In this document: one piece after another, positions 7,391 through 15,392 of the stretch | Layout of the letters: each line of letters begins with the position of its first letter | How positions within the stretch are numbered: position 1 is the first letter of the stretch | Source: Brevundimonas vesicularis | GTDB taxonomy: Bacteria > Pseudomonadota > Alphaproteobacteria > Caulobacterales > Caulobacteraceae | Length of the DNA stretch: 64,000 bases | Direction of reading: 5' to 3' | Assembly (NCBI RefSeq): GCF_027886425.1 | Contig: NZ_CP115671.1 | Location: 744,001-808,000 of the forward strand | Notes under the pieces: generated by a model | What the model saw: only the letters and a program-made list of their open reading frames with translations | Told to the model about the DNA's origin: nothing | Database searches by the model: none | Made by a program: the position numbers and the translations under genes

Positions 7391-8170
7391 ATGACAGACC
7401 GCCTTCACGCCTTCGAGGCCATCGACAACTTTCGGGACTATGGCGACTACGCCACGGCGGCCGGGCGGCGCGTGAAGCCCGGCCGTCTGCTGCGTTCGGC
7501 CCACCACGCTCGCGCCAGCGAGGCGGATCTTGAGCGGCTGATGGCGCTGGACATCGGGGCCGTGGTCGATCTGCGCCGACCCGGCGAGCGCCGCGATCAG
7601 CCGTCGCGTCGGCCTGAAGGCTTCAGCGGGGAGGTCATCGAAGGCGGCGTGGACGACGGCGCGGAGGCGCCGCACATCACCTTTCTAAAGACCGCCGACC
7701 TAACGCCGGACTCCGGGCGGCGCTTCATGACGCAGACCTATCGCGCCCTGCCGTTCGACGCATCGCATCAGGACGTGTTCGGCCGCTATTTCCAGGCCCT
7801 GGCGGATCAGGACCGGACGGTGGTGATCCATTGCGCGGCGGGCAAGGACCGGACGGGTTTTCTCGCCGCCCTGACCCACCATCTGCTGGGCGTGTCGCGC
7901 GACGATATGGTCGAGGACTATCTGCTGACCAACACCGCCGTCGATCTGGCGGGCCGGGCGCCCGGCATCGCCAAACAACTGCACAAGATGACGGGTCGGG
8001 TGGCCTCGGACGACGCGATCGTGGCCTTTCTGGGGGTCGAGGCCGCCTATCTGGAAGCCGCCCTCGCCGAGGTCGAGGCGTGGCATGGATCGGTGGATGC
8101 CTATCTGAAGGAGGCGCTGGGCGTCGATGCGGCGCGCCGTGATCGGATCCTCGAGCGGCTGACCGCGTGA
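7391..8170 (+). CDS. Tyrosine-protein phosphatase (Y_phosphatase3 family)
   Basis: 259 residues. The N-terminal block NFRDYGDYATAAGRRVKPGRLLRSAH and DIGAVVDLRRPGER are typical of this family. The catalytic P-loop is HCAAGKDRTG (Cys at about residue 146, Arg at 152), and a general-acid Asp probably lies in the preceding variable part. Related enzymes hydrolyse phosphotyrosine or phosphoinositides; the natural substrate is not evident. The stop overlaps the GTG start of pabB (GTGA), so the two are probably one transcript, without an obvious metabolic link. Confidence 0.85.
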   Translation: MTDRLHAFEAIDNFRDYGDYATAAGRRVKPGRLLRSAHHARASEADLERLMALDIGAVVDLRRPGERRDQPSRRPEGFSGEVIEGGVDDGAEAPHITFLKTADLTPDSGRRFMTQTYRALPFDASHQDVFGRYFQALADQDRTVVIHCAAGKDRTGFLAALTHHLLGVSRDDMVEDYLLTNTAVDLAGRAPGIAKQLHKMTGRVASDDAIVAFLGVEAAYLEAALAEVEAWHGSVDAYLKEALGVDAARRDRILERLTA

Positions 8171-9474
8171 GCGAGGTTTTCAGCCACACCGTCATGCGCG
8201 ACGCGCCTTGGGTCGATCCGGTCGCGGTGGGGGCCGGTCTCGGCGGCGGCGACGGCGCGCTGGCCCTGCTGTCGGACGGCGGGCCGGGCGGCCGCTGGTC
8301 CCACGTCGCTCAGGCGCCGGACGTCGTGCGGGTCGGCCCGGTGGATGACGCCGCGCCGTTCGAGGCGCTGCGGGATCCGCTGTTCGCCGCCGGCGCCGTC
8401 GGTCTGGCCGCCTATGACGCGGGCGCCCGGCCGGCCACCGGACGGCGCGGGACGGTCTGGCCCGACCTGATGCTGGCCCGCTATCCCGCCATGCTGAGTT
8501 TCGATCATCTTGAGCGCTCAGTGTGCGCCACGGGAAGAGGCGCGACGGCGGAGAAGGCGACGGCGGCGGCCGAGCGGGCCCTGACCTGGCTGGCGACGGC
8601 CGCGCGGGTCGTGACCCCCTCCGCGCCGGCTGACCGGTTCGAGGCCGAGGCGACGGCAAGCGCCTACCGCGACGCGGTCGCGGATGTGGTGGAACGCATC
8701 GGGGCGGGGGAGCTGTTCCAGGCCAATATCGCCCGGGCCTGGTCCGGGGAGCTGAGCCCCGGCCGCGATCCGTTCGAGGTCTTCCTGCGGCTGCAAAAGG
8801 AGCGGGCATCGCCATTTGGGGCCTATTGGCGGCTCGGGGATCGGGCGCTGGTGTCGAACTCCCCCGAACTGTTCCTCGCCTTCGATCCCGCCAGTCGCCG
8901 CATCGAGGCGCGTCCGATCAAGGGCACGCGCGCGCGGGCGGAAGATTTCGATCAGGACCAGGCCCTGGCGAGCGAGCTTCGGGCCAGCCTGAAGGATCGG
9001 GCGGAAAATCTGATGATCGTGGACCTGATGCGCAACGATCTCGCGCGCGTGTCACGGCCCGGATCGGTCCAGGTGGAGACGCTGTTCGAGGTCGAGCGCC
9101 ATCCGACGGTGCATCATCTGGTCTCGACCGTGACGGGTGAGGCCCAGCCCGCAGTGGGTCCAGCCGACCTGCTGGAAGCGACCTTTCCGCCCGGCTCGAT
9201 CACCGGCGCGCCTAAACATCAGGCGATGAAGGTGATCGCCGCGCACGAGCCGCCGCGCGGACCCTGGTGCGGGTCGTTGTTCCTGATCGCGGACGGCGGC
9301 GCCGTGACCGCATCGGTCTTGATCCGGACCGCCGGTTTCGAACTGAACGACGGCGTCTGGAACTATCGCACCCTCGCCGGCGCCGGCATCGTCGCGGACA
9401 GCGATCCGGCCGCCGAGGAGGCTGAGACGGACGTCAAGATGTCAGCGATGCGACAGGCGTTGGTCGGGATGTAA
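8167..9474 (+). CDS. pabB: Aminodeoxychorismate synthase component I
   Basis: 435 residues of the chorismate-utilising (anthranilate synthase component I) fold. ELFQANIARAWSGEL, RPIKGTRAR (the Lys of PIKGT separates PabB from TrpE-type PIAGT), LMIVDLMRNDLARV, HHLVSTVTGE and FPPGSITGAPK are all present. It aminates chorismate to 4-amino-4-deoxychorismate for p-aminobenzoate and folate synthesis, with a glutaminase partner that is not in this window. GTG start at 8167 overlaps the phosphatase stop. No PabC lyase domain is fused at the C-terminus, so lyase must be encoded elsewhere. Confidence 0.9.
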   Translation: MSEVFSHTVMRDAPWVDPVAVGAGLGGGDGALALLSDGGPGGRWSHVAQAPDVVRVGPVDDAAPFEALRDPLFAAGAVGLAAYDAGARPATGRRGTVWPDLMLARYPAMLSFDHLERSVCATGRGATAEKATAAAERALTWLATAARVVTPSAPADRFEAEATASAYRDAVADVVERIGAGELFQANIARAWSGELSPGRDPFEVFLRLQKERASPFGAYWRLGDRALVSNSPELFLAFDPASRRIEARPIKGTRARAEDFDQDQALASELRASLKDRAENLMIVDLMRNDLARVSRPGSVQVETLFEVERHPTVHHLVSTVTGEAQPAVGPADLLEATFPPGSITGAPKHQAMKVIAAHEPPRGPWCGSLFLIADGGAVTASVLIRTAGFELNDGVWNYRTLAGAGIVADSDPAAEEAETDVKMSAMRQALVGM

Positions 9475-9477
9475 GGG

Positions 9478-10026
9478 TCAGCAACCGCTGCAGGGGATCA
9501 TTTCAACGGTGCGCGGTCGCAGATAGGCCATGCGGCTGAACTTGGTCACATAGGGCGCGACCCGGTCGAATGGTGATTTGTAATCATAAAAGGCTTCAGC
9601 AACGATCACTGACTCGCCATTGGCGAGCATGTCTGAAGGGACCTTGGCCTGCGCGACCGTCAGTTTCGACGAGATGCCTTTTCCAACGCTCCAGTCCACC
9701 TTGTAGGTCGTCGCGTTTACACGCGTGACGCTGCTGACGCGTTGGGTCAGTGAGGACGAAGCAAACGGCGCCATGATCAAGTCGCCGATCGCAAACACAT
9801 CTGTCAGGTCGGTTTTGCTTGTGCTGTCGCTCTGGGACACCAGGTCCGCCACCATCGCGGCGACGTGACCAGTTCGTTTCAGCGCCATATAGCCCTGACA
9901 GAACTCCACCATGCTGAAGTAGAACAAGATCAGGATTGGTGCGAGAAATGCGAATTCGACTGCGGCGATGCCGCGGGTGTCGCGCCCGTATGATCGAACG
10001 AATGGGGGCATGCGAAAGCGCGTCAT
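9478..10026 (-). CDS. TadE/TadG-like minor pilin
   Basis: 182 residues. The N-terminus has RDTRGIAAVEFAFLAPILIL then FYFSMVEFCQGY: a short basic leader, a G|(I/A)AAVEFA-type processing region and one hydrophobic helix, the TadE-like signature with Glu five residues after the cleavage site. The rest is a periplasmic domain ending PCSGC, a possible disulfide pair. It is four bases overlapped (ATGA) with the upstream TadE-like gene, and the ATG at 10026 is chosen on that basis. A pseudopilin of the Tad pilus next door. Lower GC than the cpa operon. Confidence 0.82.
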   Translation of the reverse strand: MTRFRMPPFVRSYGRDTRGIAAVEFAFLAPILILFYFSMVEFCQGYMALKRTGHVAAMVADLVSQSDSTSKTDLTDVFAIGDLIMAPFASSSLTQRVSSVTRVNATTYKVDWSVGKGISSKLTVAQAKVPSDMLANGESVIVAEAFYDYKSPFDRVAPYVTKFSRMAYLRPRTVEMIPCSGC

Positions 10027-10562
10027 TGCCACGGTTCATTGCGAAAGGCGGTCGTCGCGCTAAGTAAGACCTTGCCTGTTCCGACTCGAGATACTGCCTG
10101 ACTTAGAAGAGGTGTGGCGAGAGGGTGTACATACCAAATGCGAACTAAAATAAGGTCGCCGGCCTTGCCGCCATTATAGATTGTCTTTTTGTCGTCTATA
10201 GCGCTGTCTGTGATCGGATCTTCGACGCCCGGCGTACTGAACTTGGGAATGACCCTTACGTCCACGGTCATTCGACTGTCGCAGTCGGATTTGAAAACAA
10301 CCATCCTTGAGCAGACCTGAGTCTTGAATTTGGTCTTGTCGAAACCCTGCGCATGGGCCTGCCCTGTACGAATAAGACGGCCGCTATCCATGGCCGCCGT
10401 CTCAAGCACCGAGTCCAGGACGAATACGATGCCCAATTCCAGGATCGAGAAGATCATCAGGAAGAAGGGGATGGCGACCATGGCGAACTCGACCGCAGCC
10501 GACCCGTCTCGCCTCCGCCTGTCGGGGCTCGAACGCGACTTCAATGATCTCCGAGCGCGCAT
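10023..10562 (-). CDS. TadE-like minor pilin
   Basis: 179 residues. A basic leader (MRARRSLKSRSSPDRRRR) precedes DGSAAVEFAMVAIPFFLMI and a hydrophobic helix (FSILELGIVFVLDSV), the TadE-type prepilin layout. The leader would be removed by the prepilin peptidase, perhaps CpaA. The periplasmic part has two Cys (QVCSRM...KSDCDSR), a possible disulfide. It starts 8 bases after the CpaC-N-domain gene and overlaps the next minor pilin. The stretch at 10140-10200 is notably AT-rich for this genome. Confidence 0.82.
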   Translation of the reverse strand: MRARRSLKSRSSPDRRRRDGSAAVEFAMVAIPFFLMIFSILELGIVFVLDSVLETAAMDSGRLIRTGQAHAQGFDKTKFKTQVCSRMVVFKSDCDSRMTVDVRVIPKFSTPGVEDPITDSAIDDKKTIYNGGKAGDLILVRIWYVHPLATPLLSQAVSRVGTGKVLLSATTAFRNEPWQ

Positions 10563-10570
10563 GGTTGAAG

Positions 10571-10975
10571 TCAGGGCGCTGTGGGCGCAGCAGATGCCGA
10601 GGGGGACCGGACGCTGGGTGTGCACGAGGCGCCGCAGGCCATCTCCGTCGCCTGGGCGCCCCGCCAAACCCGAACCGAACCGGTAGAGCCGCCTGTGACG
10701 ACGATCTCACGCTGGAAGAGGGTGCGGCCTACACCGTCAACGGCGACGACTTCAGTGACGCCATAGCCCTTGCCGACAATAAACATGGTGTTGGCGTCGA
10801 CCAGCGACACATCGGCGATTTGGGGGTTTCCGACGATGATGGAAGCGGCGGCGCCGCGAAGCTGAACGCGCGCCGAACGATCGATCTCGACGTTCAGCGC
10901 GCCGTCTTGGGCGCTGGCGACGACGGGGACGGCAAAGAGGGCGGCGGCGAGCAGGAGGGACGAGATGCGAGACAT
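10571..10975 (-). CDS. Free-standing CpaC-type pilus N-domain protein
   Basis: 134 residues. A signal peptide ends at VASA (about residue 22). One domain follows, resembling the N-terminal 'pilus formation' domain of CpaC secretins: LNVEIDRSARVQLRGAAAS, IIVGNPQIADVSLVD, MFIVGKGYGVTEVVAVDGVG. The same block in cpaC of this window reads SFAVDLPADARDVIVSNPQV, so the two are paralogous. The tail is Pro/Ser-rich. There is no secretin barrel. It heads a minus-strand unit with the two TadE-like pilins, divergent from the pilin gene; in Caulobacter a comparable small gene accompanies the pil/cpa cluster. Confidence 0.78.
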   Translation of the reverse strand: MSRISSLLLAAALFAVPVVASAQDGALNVEIDRSARVQLRGAAASIIVGNPQIADVSLVDANTMFIVGKGYGVTEVVAVDGVGRTLFQREIVVTGGSTGSVRVWRGAQATEMACGASCTPSVRSPSASAAPTAP

Positions 10976-11212
10976 CGGCGGCTCTTGATAGTGGCGCGTG
11001 TGAACGCGGACGCGCGCATGATGCAGCCGTGATCCTCAACAAAGGCTGAAGCGCCGTTATGAGAATTTTCTTTGGTGAATCCGCGCGTAACCAAACCTTG
11101 TGACTCAGATTTAACGGGCCTCGTGCATTTTGATCCTGCGTTTGGGGGTCAAGCGGGCTACCGGCTCCCCCCGCCAAGTTGCTCGCTAGACCATTTGAAA
11201 AAGGAACTACCC
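10976..11212. promoter_or_regulatory. Divergent control region of the Tad pilus genes, with two GANTC sites
   Basis: These 237 bases separate the minus-strand minor-pilin unit from the pilin gene and must hold both promoters. Two CcrM-type GANTC sites are visible: GAATC at 11077-11081 and GACTC at 11102-11106. The region is AT-richer than its surroundings (TTTTC, TTTAA blocks at 11066-11114). I could not find a clean CtrA box (TTAA-N7-TTAA) or a sigma-54 element, so the promoter type is open. Confidence 0.45.
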
Positions 11213-11392
11213 ATGACCAAGTTCATCTCGCGCTTCGCCAAAGACGAATCGGGCGCCACCGCCATCGAATATGGCCTGATTGCTGCTCTGATCGCCGTCG
11301 CTCTGATCACCGTGCTTGGCACAATGAGCACCAGCCTGAAGGCCACCTTCACGAAGGTTAAGACTGAGCTGGATACGGCGAACGCCGGCTAA
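11213..11392 (+). CDS. pilA: Flp/Tad type IVb major pilin
   Basis: 59 residues, the same length as Caulobacter PilA. A basic leader ends at Gly14 (FAKDESG), and mature protein starts ATAIEYG with Glu at +5 and Tyr at +6, the Flp motif. The hydrophobic helix LIAALIAVALITVLG follows, then a short tail. It is polymerised into the pilus after cleavage by CpaA. AAAGGAAC lies 7-8 bases before the ATG. A terminator follows the gene, so it is probably transcribed at a much higher level than the cpa genes downstream. Confidence 0.95.
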   Translation: MTKFISRFAKDESGATAIEYGLIAALIAVALITVLGTMSTSLKATFTKVKTELDTANAG

Positions 11393-11419
11393 TCGCCAGA
11401 CGTTCAAAGTCCTGAGATT

Positions 11420-11450
11420 GGGGCCGGGGCTGAAAAGCTCCGGCCCTTTT
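11420..11450 (+). terminator. Intrinsic terminator after the pilin gene
   Basis: GGGCCGGGGCT at 11421-11431 pairs with AGCTCCGGCCC at 11436-11446 (11 pairs, one G-U) around GAAA, then TTTT. It would give a short abundant pilin transcript with partial read-through into cpaA. Confidence 0.88.
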
Positions 11451-11488
11451 CTGTGGTCGAAACCCAACATTAAGTCCTGTCACACAAC

Positions 11489-12016
11489 ATGCCGGTCATG
11501 GATATTCTGCTGCTCACCCTGCTCGGCGTCTTTCCGGCCCTGGTCATCGTCGGCGGTCTGCACGACCTGATCACCATGAAGATCCCGAACTGGATCTCGT
11601 TGGCCCTAATCGGCGCCTTTTTCCCCATCGCCTTTCTTATCGGCGCCGCGCCGATGGATGTCGCCATCCATGTCGGCATCGGGTTCGCGGCCTTGCTGGT
11701 CGGCATGGGCATGTTCGCCGCCGGCTGGATCGGTGGCGGCGACGCCAAGCTGCTGGCCGCCAGTTGTCTGTGGATGGGGATGAGCGGCGTCGCGCCGTTC
11801 TTGATCTACACCGGCATCGCGGGCGGCGCCTTCTGCCTGCTGCTGATGACCGCGCGTCAGTATTTTCCGATGGTCGCCCCGTCGGTGTCGCAAGGCTGGG
11901 TCATCAATCTGATGCAGCCCAAGGGCGATATTCCTTACGGCGTCGCCATCGCCATCGGCGCCCTGCTGGCCCTGCCCGAGAGCGGGCTGCTGCTGACCTT
12001 CGCCTCGGGTCGCTGA
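11489..12016 (+). CDS. cpaA: Prepilin peptidase CpaA (A24 family)
   Basis: 175 residues, almost entirely membrane segments. It carries the two catalytic aspartates of A24 peptidases: Asp26 in GGLHDLITMKIPNW and Asp85 in IGGGDAKL (the GxGD motif). It lacks the methylase domain of larger PilD enzymes, as is usual for TadV/CpaA. It cleaves the leader of the pilin and of the TadE-like pseudopilins. Placed 96 bases after the pilin stop, beyond the terminator. Confidence 0.93.
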   Translation: MPVMDILLLTLLGVFPALVIVGGLHDLITMKIPNWISLALIGAFFPIAFLIGAAPMDVAIHVGIGFAALLVGMGMFAAGWIGGGDAKLLAASCLWMGMSGVAPFLIYTGIAGGAFCLLLMTARQYFPMVAPSVSQGWVINLMQPKGDIPYGVAIAIGALLALPESGLLLTFASGR

Positions 12017-12134
12017 CACCCCGTTGACCGGCGTTCGCGGCGCTTAGGAAGCGTTAACCCGCAAGGCCCATGATCGTTAACGGTAGGCGTCGGGGGATGA
12101 ATCCGAAACACAGCGCCTGCTGGAGACATCCTGG

Positions 12135-13052
12135 ATGAAGCCCGCCCGCATCGTCGTCATCTGCATCGCCGCCGTCTCAGCCATTGGCTTGGCCCTCGTG
12201 GTCCGGGCCATGGGGTCGTCTTCGAACGAACCCACGACACCGGCGGCCGCCGCTCCCGTCGAAGTCCGCCCGATGGCCAAGGTGTTGGTCGCCGCGAAGG
12301 ATCTGGAACCCGGCAAGCGTCTGGTGGAGGCCGACCTCGAATGGAAAGATTGGCCCGTCGATGAGGTCAATCCCGTCTTCATCACCGACGGCTCCACGCC
12401 GGTGCCCGCCAAGCCCGCTGCGGAAAGCGCAACGGCGAAGGCGACGGACGCCGTGAACCGCGTCGCCAAGGCGGCGACGGAGCTGGCCACGACCGGCGCC
12501 AAATCCGACTATATCGGCTCGGTGGTCCGCGAACCCATTCTGGCCGGAGAGCCCATCGTGTCGCGCAAGATCGTGCGCGCCGGCGACAGCGGCTATCTGG
12601 CCGCCTATCTGGAGCCGGGCATGCGGGCGATGGCCATCGCTGTGACGGTGGAATCCGCCGCCGGCGGGTTCATCCTGCCGGGTGACCGCGTCGATGTGGT
12701 GCTGACCGCCGAAACCAATCGCGACGGCGCCGTCGAGGGCGCGACCAAGTCCAAGTTCGCCTCGGGCGTCGTGCTGCAGAACATCAAGGTCCTGGCCATC
12801 GACCAGGCGACCCGCGTGGGCGACGACGCCCAGGCCGTCGTGGGCGCCACCGCGACCCTGGAAGTCCGACCGCAGGACTCGGTTCTGCTGGCCCAGGCCA
12901 AGTCCGAGGGCGAACTATCGCTGTCGCTGCGATCCTATGCCGACACCGCCGGGCCGTCCGGCGCCACGCGCCGCCCCGTTGCAGCCGTTTCCCAACCTCA
13001 GGCCGTGCGCATCTATCGCGGCGGCGCGCCCGAAGTGGTGGCCGTGCCATGA
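12135..13052 (+). CDS. cpaB: Flp pilus assembly protein CpaB
   Basis: 305 residues. One N-terminal membrane anchor (ARIVVICIAAVSAIGLALVV) is followed by a SAF domain (KVLVAAKDLEPGKRLVEADL) and the RcpC/CpaB domain (AMAIAVTVESAAGGFILPGDRVDVVLT). It acts in the periplasm with the secretin CpaC. A low-complexity Ala/Lys/Thr stretch (about residues 95-120) separates the halves of the SAF region. The stop overlaps the cpaC start (ATGA). Confidence 0.92.
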   Translation: MKPARIVVICIAAVSAIGLALVVRAMGSSSNEPTTPAAAAPVEVRPMAKVLVAAKDLEPGKRLVEADLEWKDWPVDEVNPVFITDGSTPVPAKPAAESATAKATDAVNRVAKAATELATTGAKSDYIGSVVREPILAGEPIVSRKIVRAGDSGYLAAYLEPGMRAMAIAVTVESAAGGFILPGDRVDVVLTAETNRDGAVEGATKSKFASGVVLQNIKVLAIDQATRVGDDAQAVVGATATLEVRPQDSVLLAQAKSEGELSLSLRSYADTAGPSGATRRPVAAVSQPQAVRIYRGGAPEVVAVP

Positions 13053-14704
13053 GAACTCAACCGATGTGCCGACCCACGATGCGCAAGGCCGCCGCTGCCG
13101 CAGCCTGCGCCCTTCTGGCCACTCTGGCCGCAGCGCCTGCCGGCGTCGCCCAGACCCGCGCCGCCGTCTCGACGGGGGCGGCGCAGCGCCTTATCAACCT
13201 GCCGCGCGGCACCTCGTTCGCGGTAGATCTGCCCGCCGACGCCCGCGACGTCATCGTCTCCAATCCGCAGGTGGCCGAGGCCATGCTGCACTCGCCGCGG
13301 CGCATCACAGTTATCGGCATCGCGCCGGGAGAAACCGACGCCGTCTTCTTGGACGCAGCCGGCCGCACCATCCTGAGTCTGCGGGTTCGGGTGGACGCCG
13401 GCACCAGCGCGCTTCAGGACACGTTGAGCCGCATCGCTCCTGGTGGGCAGATTCACGCGGAAGCCGTCAATGACAGCGTCATCCTGACGGGGGTTGCAGA
13501 TAATCCCGCTCAAGCGGCTCAGGCCGCGCGCGTGGCCGCCGCCTTCGTCTCAGCGCCGGAGAAGGTGATCAACATGATCAGCGTCGCCGGTTCCGACCAG
13601 GTGACGCTGCGGGTGCGCGTGGTGGAGGTGCAACGCAACGCGCTGAAACAGCTTGGCTTCAGCTCCGACATCTTGAAGGGCGCGGGCATCCATTCGTATG
13701 GCTTCAGCCGACCCAATACCTACGGCGTCAACGGATCGGCGGCCGGCGGAACGGGTCTGTGCTACGGTCAAAATGGCGGCCGGACGACTAACGTGTCGAA
13801 CTCGAACACCACCACCAGCCAGACCAGTTCCGGCGGGGCGTCGGCAAGCGGTCAACAGGCGACGAGCGGTTCCTTCCCCTCGACCGTCACCGTGACAGAT
13901 GTTAATGGCAACGTGGTCCAGATTCCTGCGACGGCTATCGGTCAGTCCACTGTGTCATCTGGCTCTAGCAACACGATCACCAGCGCCATCTCCAATATTG
14001 CGTCGACCGCCTTCCAGACACTGACGGGCACGAATGCGAGCGGCTGTCTTGAGGCCTTCGAACGCGTGGGATTGGCCCGGACGCTGGCCGAACCCAACCT
14101 GACGTCTGTGAATGGCGAAGCGGCGAACTTCCTGGCCGGCGGCGAGTTTCCGCTGCCGACAGGACGTGACCGGGATGGCAACATCACCGTGATCTACAAG
14201 CCCTATGGCGTGGGTCTGGCCTTCCGGCCGGTGGTGATGTCCGGCGGTCGCATTTCCTTGCAGGTGAAGGTCGAGGTTTCAGAACTAACGGCTCAAGGCG
14301 GTTTCACCATCGGCGCCGGCACGCCCTCGTCCATCACTCTACCGGGTCTGACGGTTCGGCGCAGTGAAAACACCGTGGAACTGCCATCGGGCGGATCAAT
14401 GATGATCGCGGGCCTGCTTCAGGAAACCACGCGCCAGACAGTGGACTCTCTGCCGGGGGTGACCAACCTGCCGGTCCTGGGATCGCTGTTCCGATCGCGC
14501 GATTATCTGATGGGCGAAACCGAACTGGTGGTCATCGTCGAGCCCTATATCGTCAGTCCGACCTCGCCCGATCGGATGCAGACGCCGGCCGACGGCCTGC
14601 GCGTGGCTAGCGATAGTCAGACCATTTTCTTCGGCCAGTTGAACCAGGTCTACGGGCTGCCGAATGCGCCCCCGGCCGGTTCGGTCGGCTACGTGATCGA
14701 GTGA
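13049..14704 (+). CDS. cpaC: Tad pilus outer-membrane secretin CpaC
   Basis: 551 residues. A signal peptide ends near GVAQ (residue 35). Then come the pilus N-domain (LINLPRGTSFAVDLPADA), a BON-like domain (residues about 105-175), and the secretin core with VTLRVRVVEVQRNALKQLGF, LAEPNLTSVNGEAANFLAGG, VGLAFRPVV and NTVELPSGGSMMIAGLLQ. An unusual Ser/Thr/Asn-rich insertion (about residues 245-325) flanked by two Cys interrupts the core. It forms the outer-membrane channel for the pilus. ATG at 13049 overlaps the cpaB stop; an ATG at 13064 is also possible. Confidence 0.93.
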   Translation: MRTQPMCRPTMRKAAAAAACALLATLAAAPAGVAQTRAAVSTGAAQRLINLPRGTSFAVDLPADARDVIVSNPQVAEAMLHSPRRITVIGIAPGETDAVFLDAAGRTILSLRVRVDAGTSALQDTLSRIAPGGQIHAEAVNDSVILTGVADNPAQAAQAARVAAAFVSAPEKVINMISVAGSDQVTLRVRVVEVQRNALKQLGFSSDILKGAGIHSYGFSRPNTYGVNGSAAGGTGLCYGQNGGRTTNVSNSNTTTSQTSSGGASASGQQATSGSFPSTVTVTDVNGNVVQIPATAIGQSTVSSGSSNTITSAISNIASTAFQTLTGTNASGCLEAFERVGLARTLAEPNLTSVNGEAANFLAGGEFPLPTGRDRDGNITVIYKPYGVGLAFRPVVMSGGRISLQVKVEVSELTAQGGFTIGAGTPSSITLPGLTVRRSENTVELPSGGSMMIAGLLQETTRQTVDSLPGVTNLPVLGSLFRSRDYLMGETELVVIVEPYIVSPTSPDRMQTPADGLRVASDSQTIFFGQLNQVYGLPNAPPAGSVGYVIE

Positions 14705-15390
14705 GCAAATCCATGACTCGCACCCTGATTGCCACGCTTCTGACGACCACGACCCTGGGGCTCGGCGCCTGTGTCGGCGGCCCCGCCAGCTTGGGCGGCG
14801 AGCCGCCGCTGACGCCGACATCGCGTTATCAGCTCCAGGTTGAGCCCAATCTCGACCGGATCGCTCTGGCGGTTCACGACAGCGGCCTGTCGCCGGCGCA
14901 GAACGGCGCGCTGCAAGAGCTGGTCGGGCGCTATCGCTACGTCGACGCCGTGCCGATGGTCATCGAAGCACCCGCCGGAAACGATCCGGTGGCCCTGAAG
15001 ATCGCCTATGACATCCAATCGGCCTTGGCGGCCTACGGTGTCTCGCCAGAGCGCATCACCGTGGTCAGCTACGCCGCGCCGGATCCGCGCGCGCCCGTGG
15101 TCGTCGGCTATCAGACGATCCGCGCCGCCGTGCCGCAGTGCGGAACCGCCTGGGGCAATCTGAGCCGGACCGGCGACAATCGGTCGTCATCCAACTTCGG
15201 ATGCGCCGTGACGGCCAATCTGGCGGCCCAGATCGAGGATCCACGCGACATCCAGCGGCCACGCACCATGACGCCGGCGGACGCCGGGCGCCGAACTGTA
15301 GTGTTCGATGCCTATCGCGGCGGCAAGCCGACATCGGCCGAGCGCGAAGAACTGATCCGGGATACCGCCGTGTCCCGTGCGGTGAACTGA
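14701..15390 (+). CDS. cpaD: Pilus assembly lipoprotein CpaD
   Basis: 229 residues. The signal peptide ends in a lipobox (LGLGAC; Cys at about residue 24 from the GTG start). The body has RYQLQVEPNLDRIALAVHDS, VMVIEAP-like blocks and CGTAWGNLSRTGDNRSSSNFGC, followed by AVTANLAAQIEDPRDIQRPR, the CpaD/TadD-specific C-terminal pattern with 'NFGCAVTANLAAQIEDPRDL'. It is thought to pilot or stabilise the secretin at the outer membrane. GTG at 14701 overlaps the cpaC stop; ATG at 14713 is an alternative that keeps the signal peptide intact. Confidence 0.92.
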   Translation: MSKSMTRTLIATLLTTTTLGLGACVGGPASLGGEPPLTPTSRYQLQVEPNLDRIALAVHDSGLSPAQNGALQELVGRYRYVDAVPMVIEAPAGNDPVALKIAYDIQSALAAYGVSPERITVVSYAAPDPRAPVVVGYQTIRAAVPQCGTAWGNLSRTGDNRSSSNFGCAVTANLAAQIEDPRDIQRPRTMTPADAGRRTVVFDAYRGGKPTSAEREELIRDTAVSRAVN

Positions 15391-15392
15391 TC

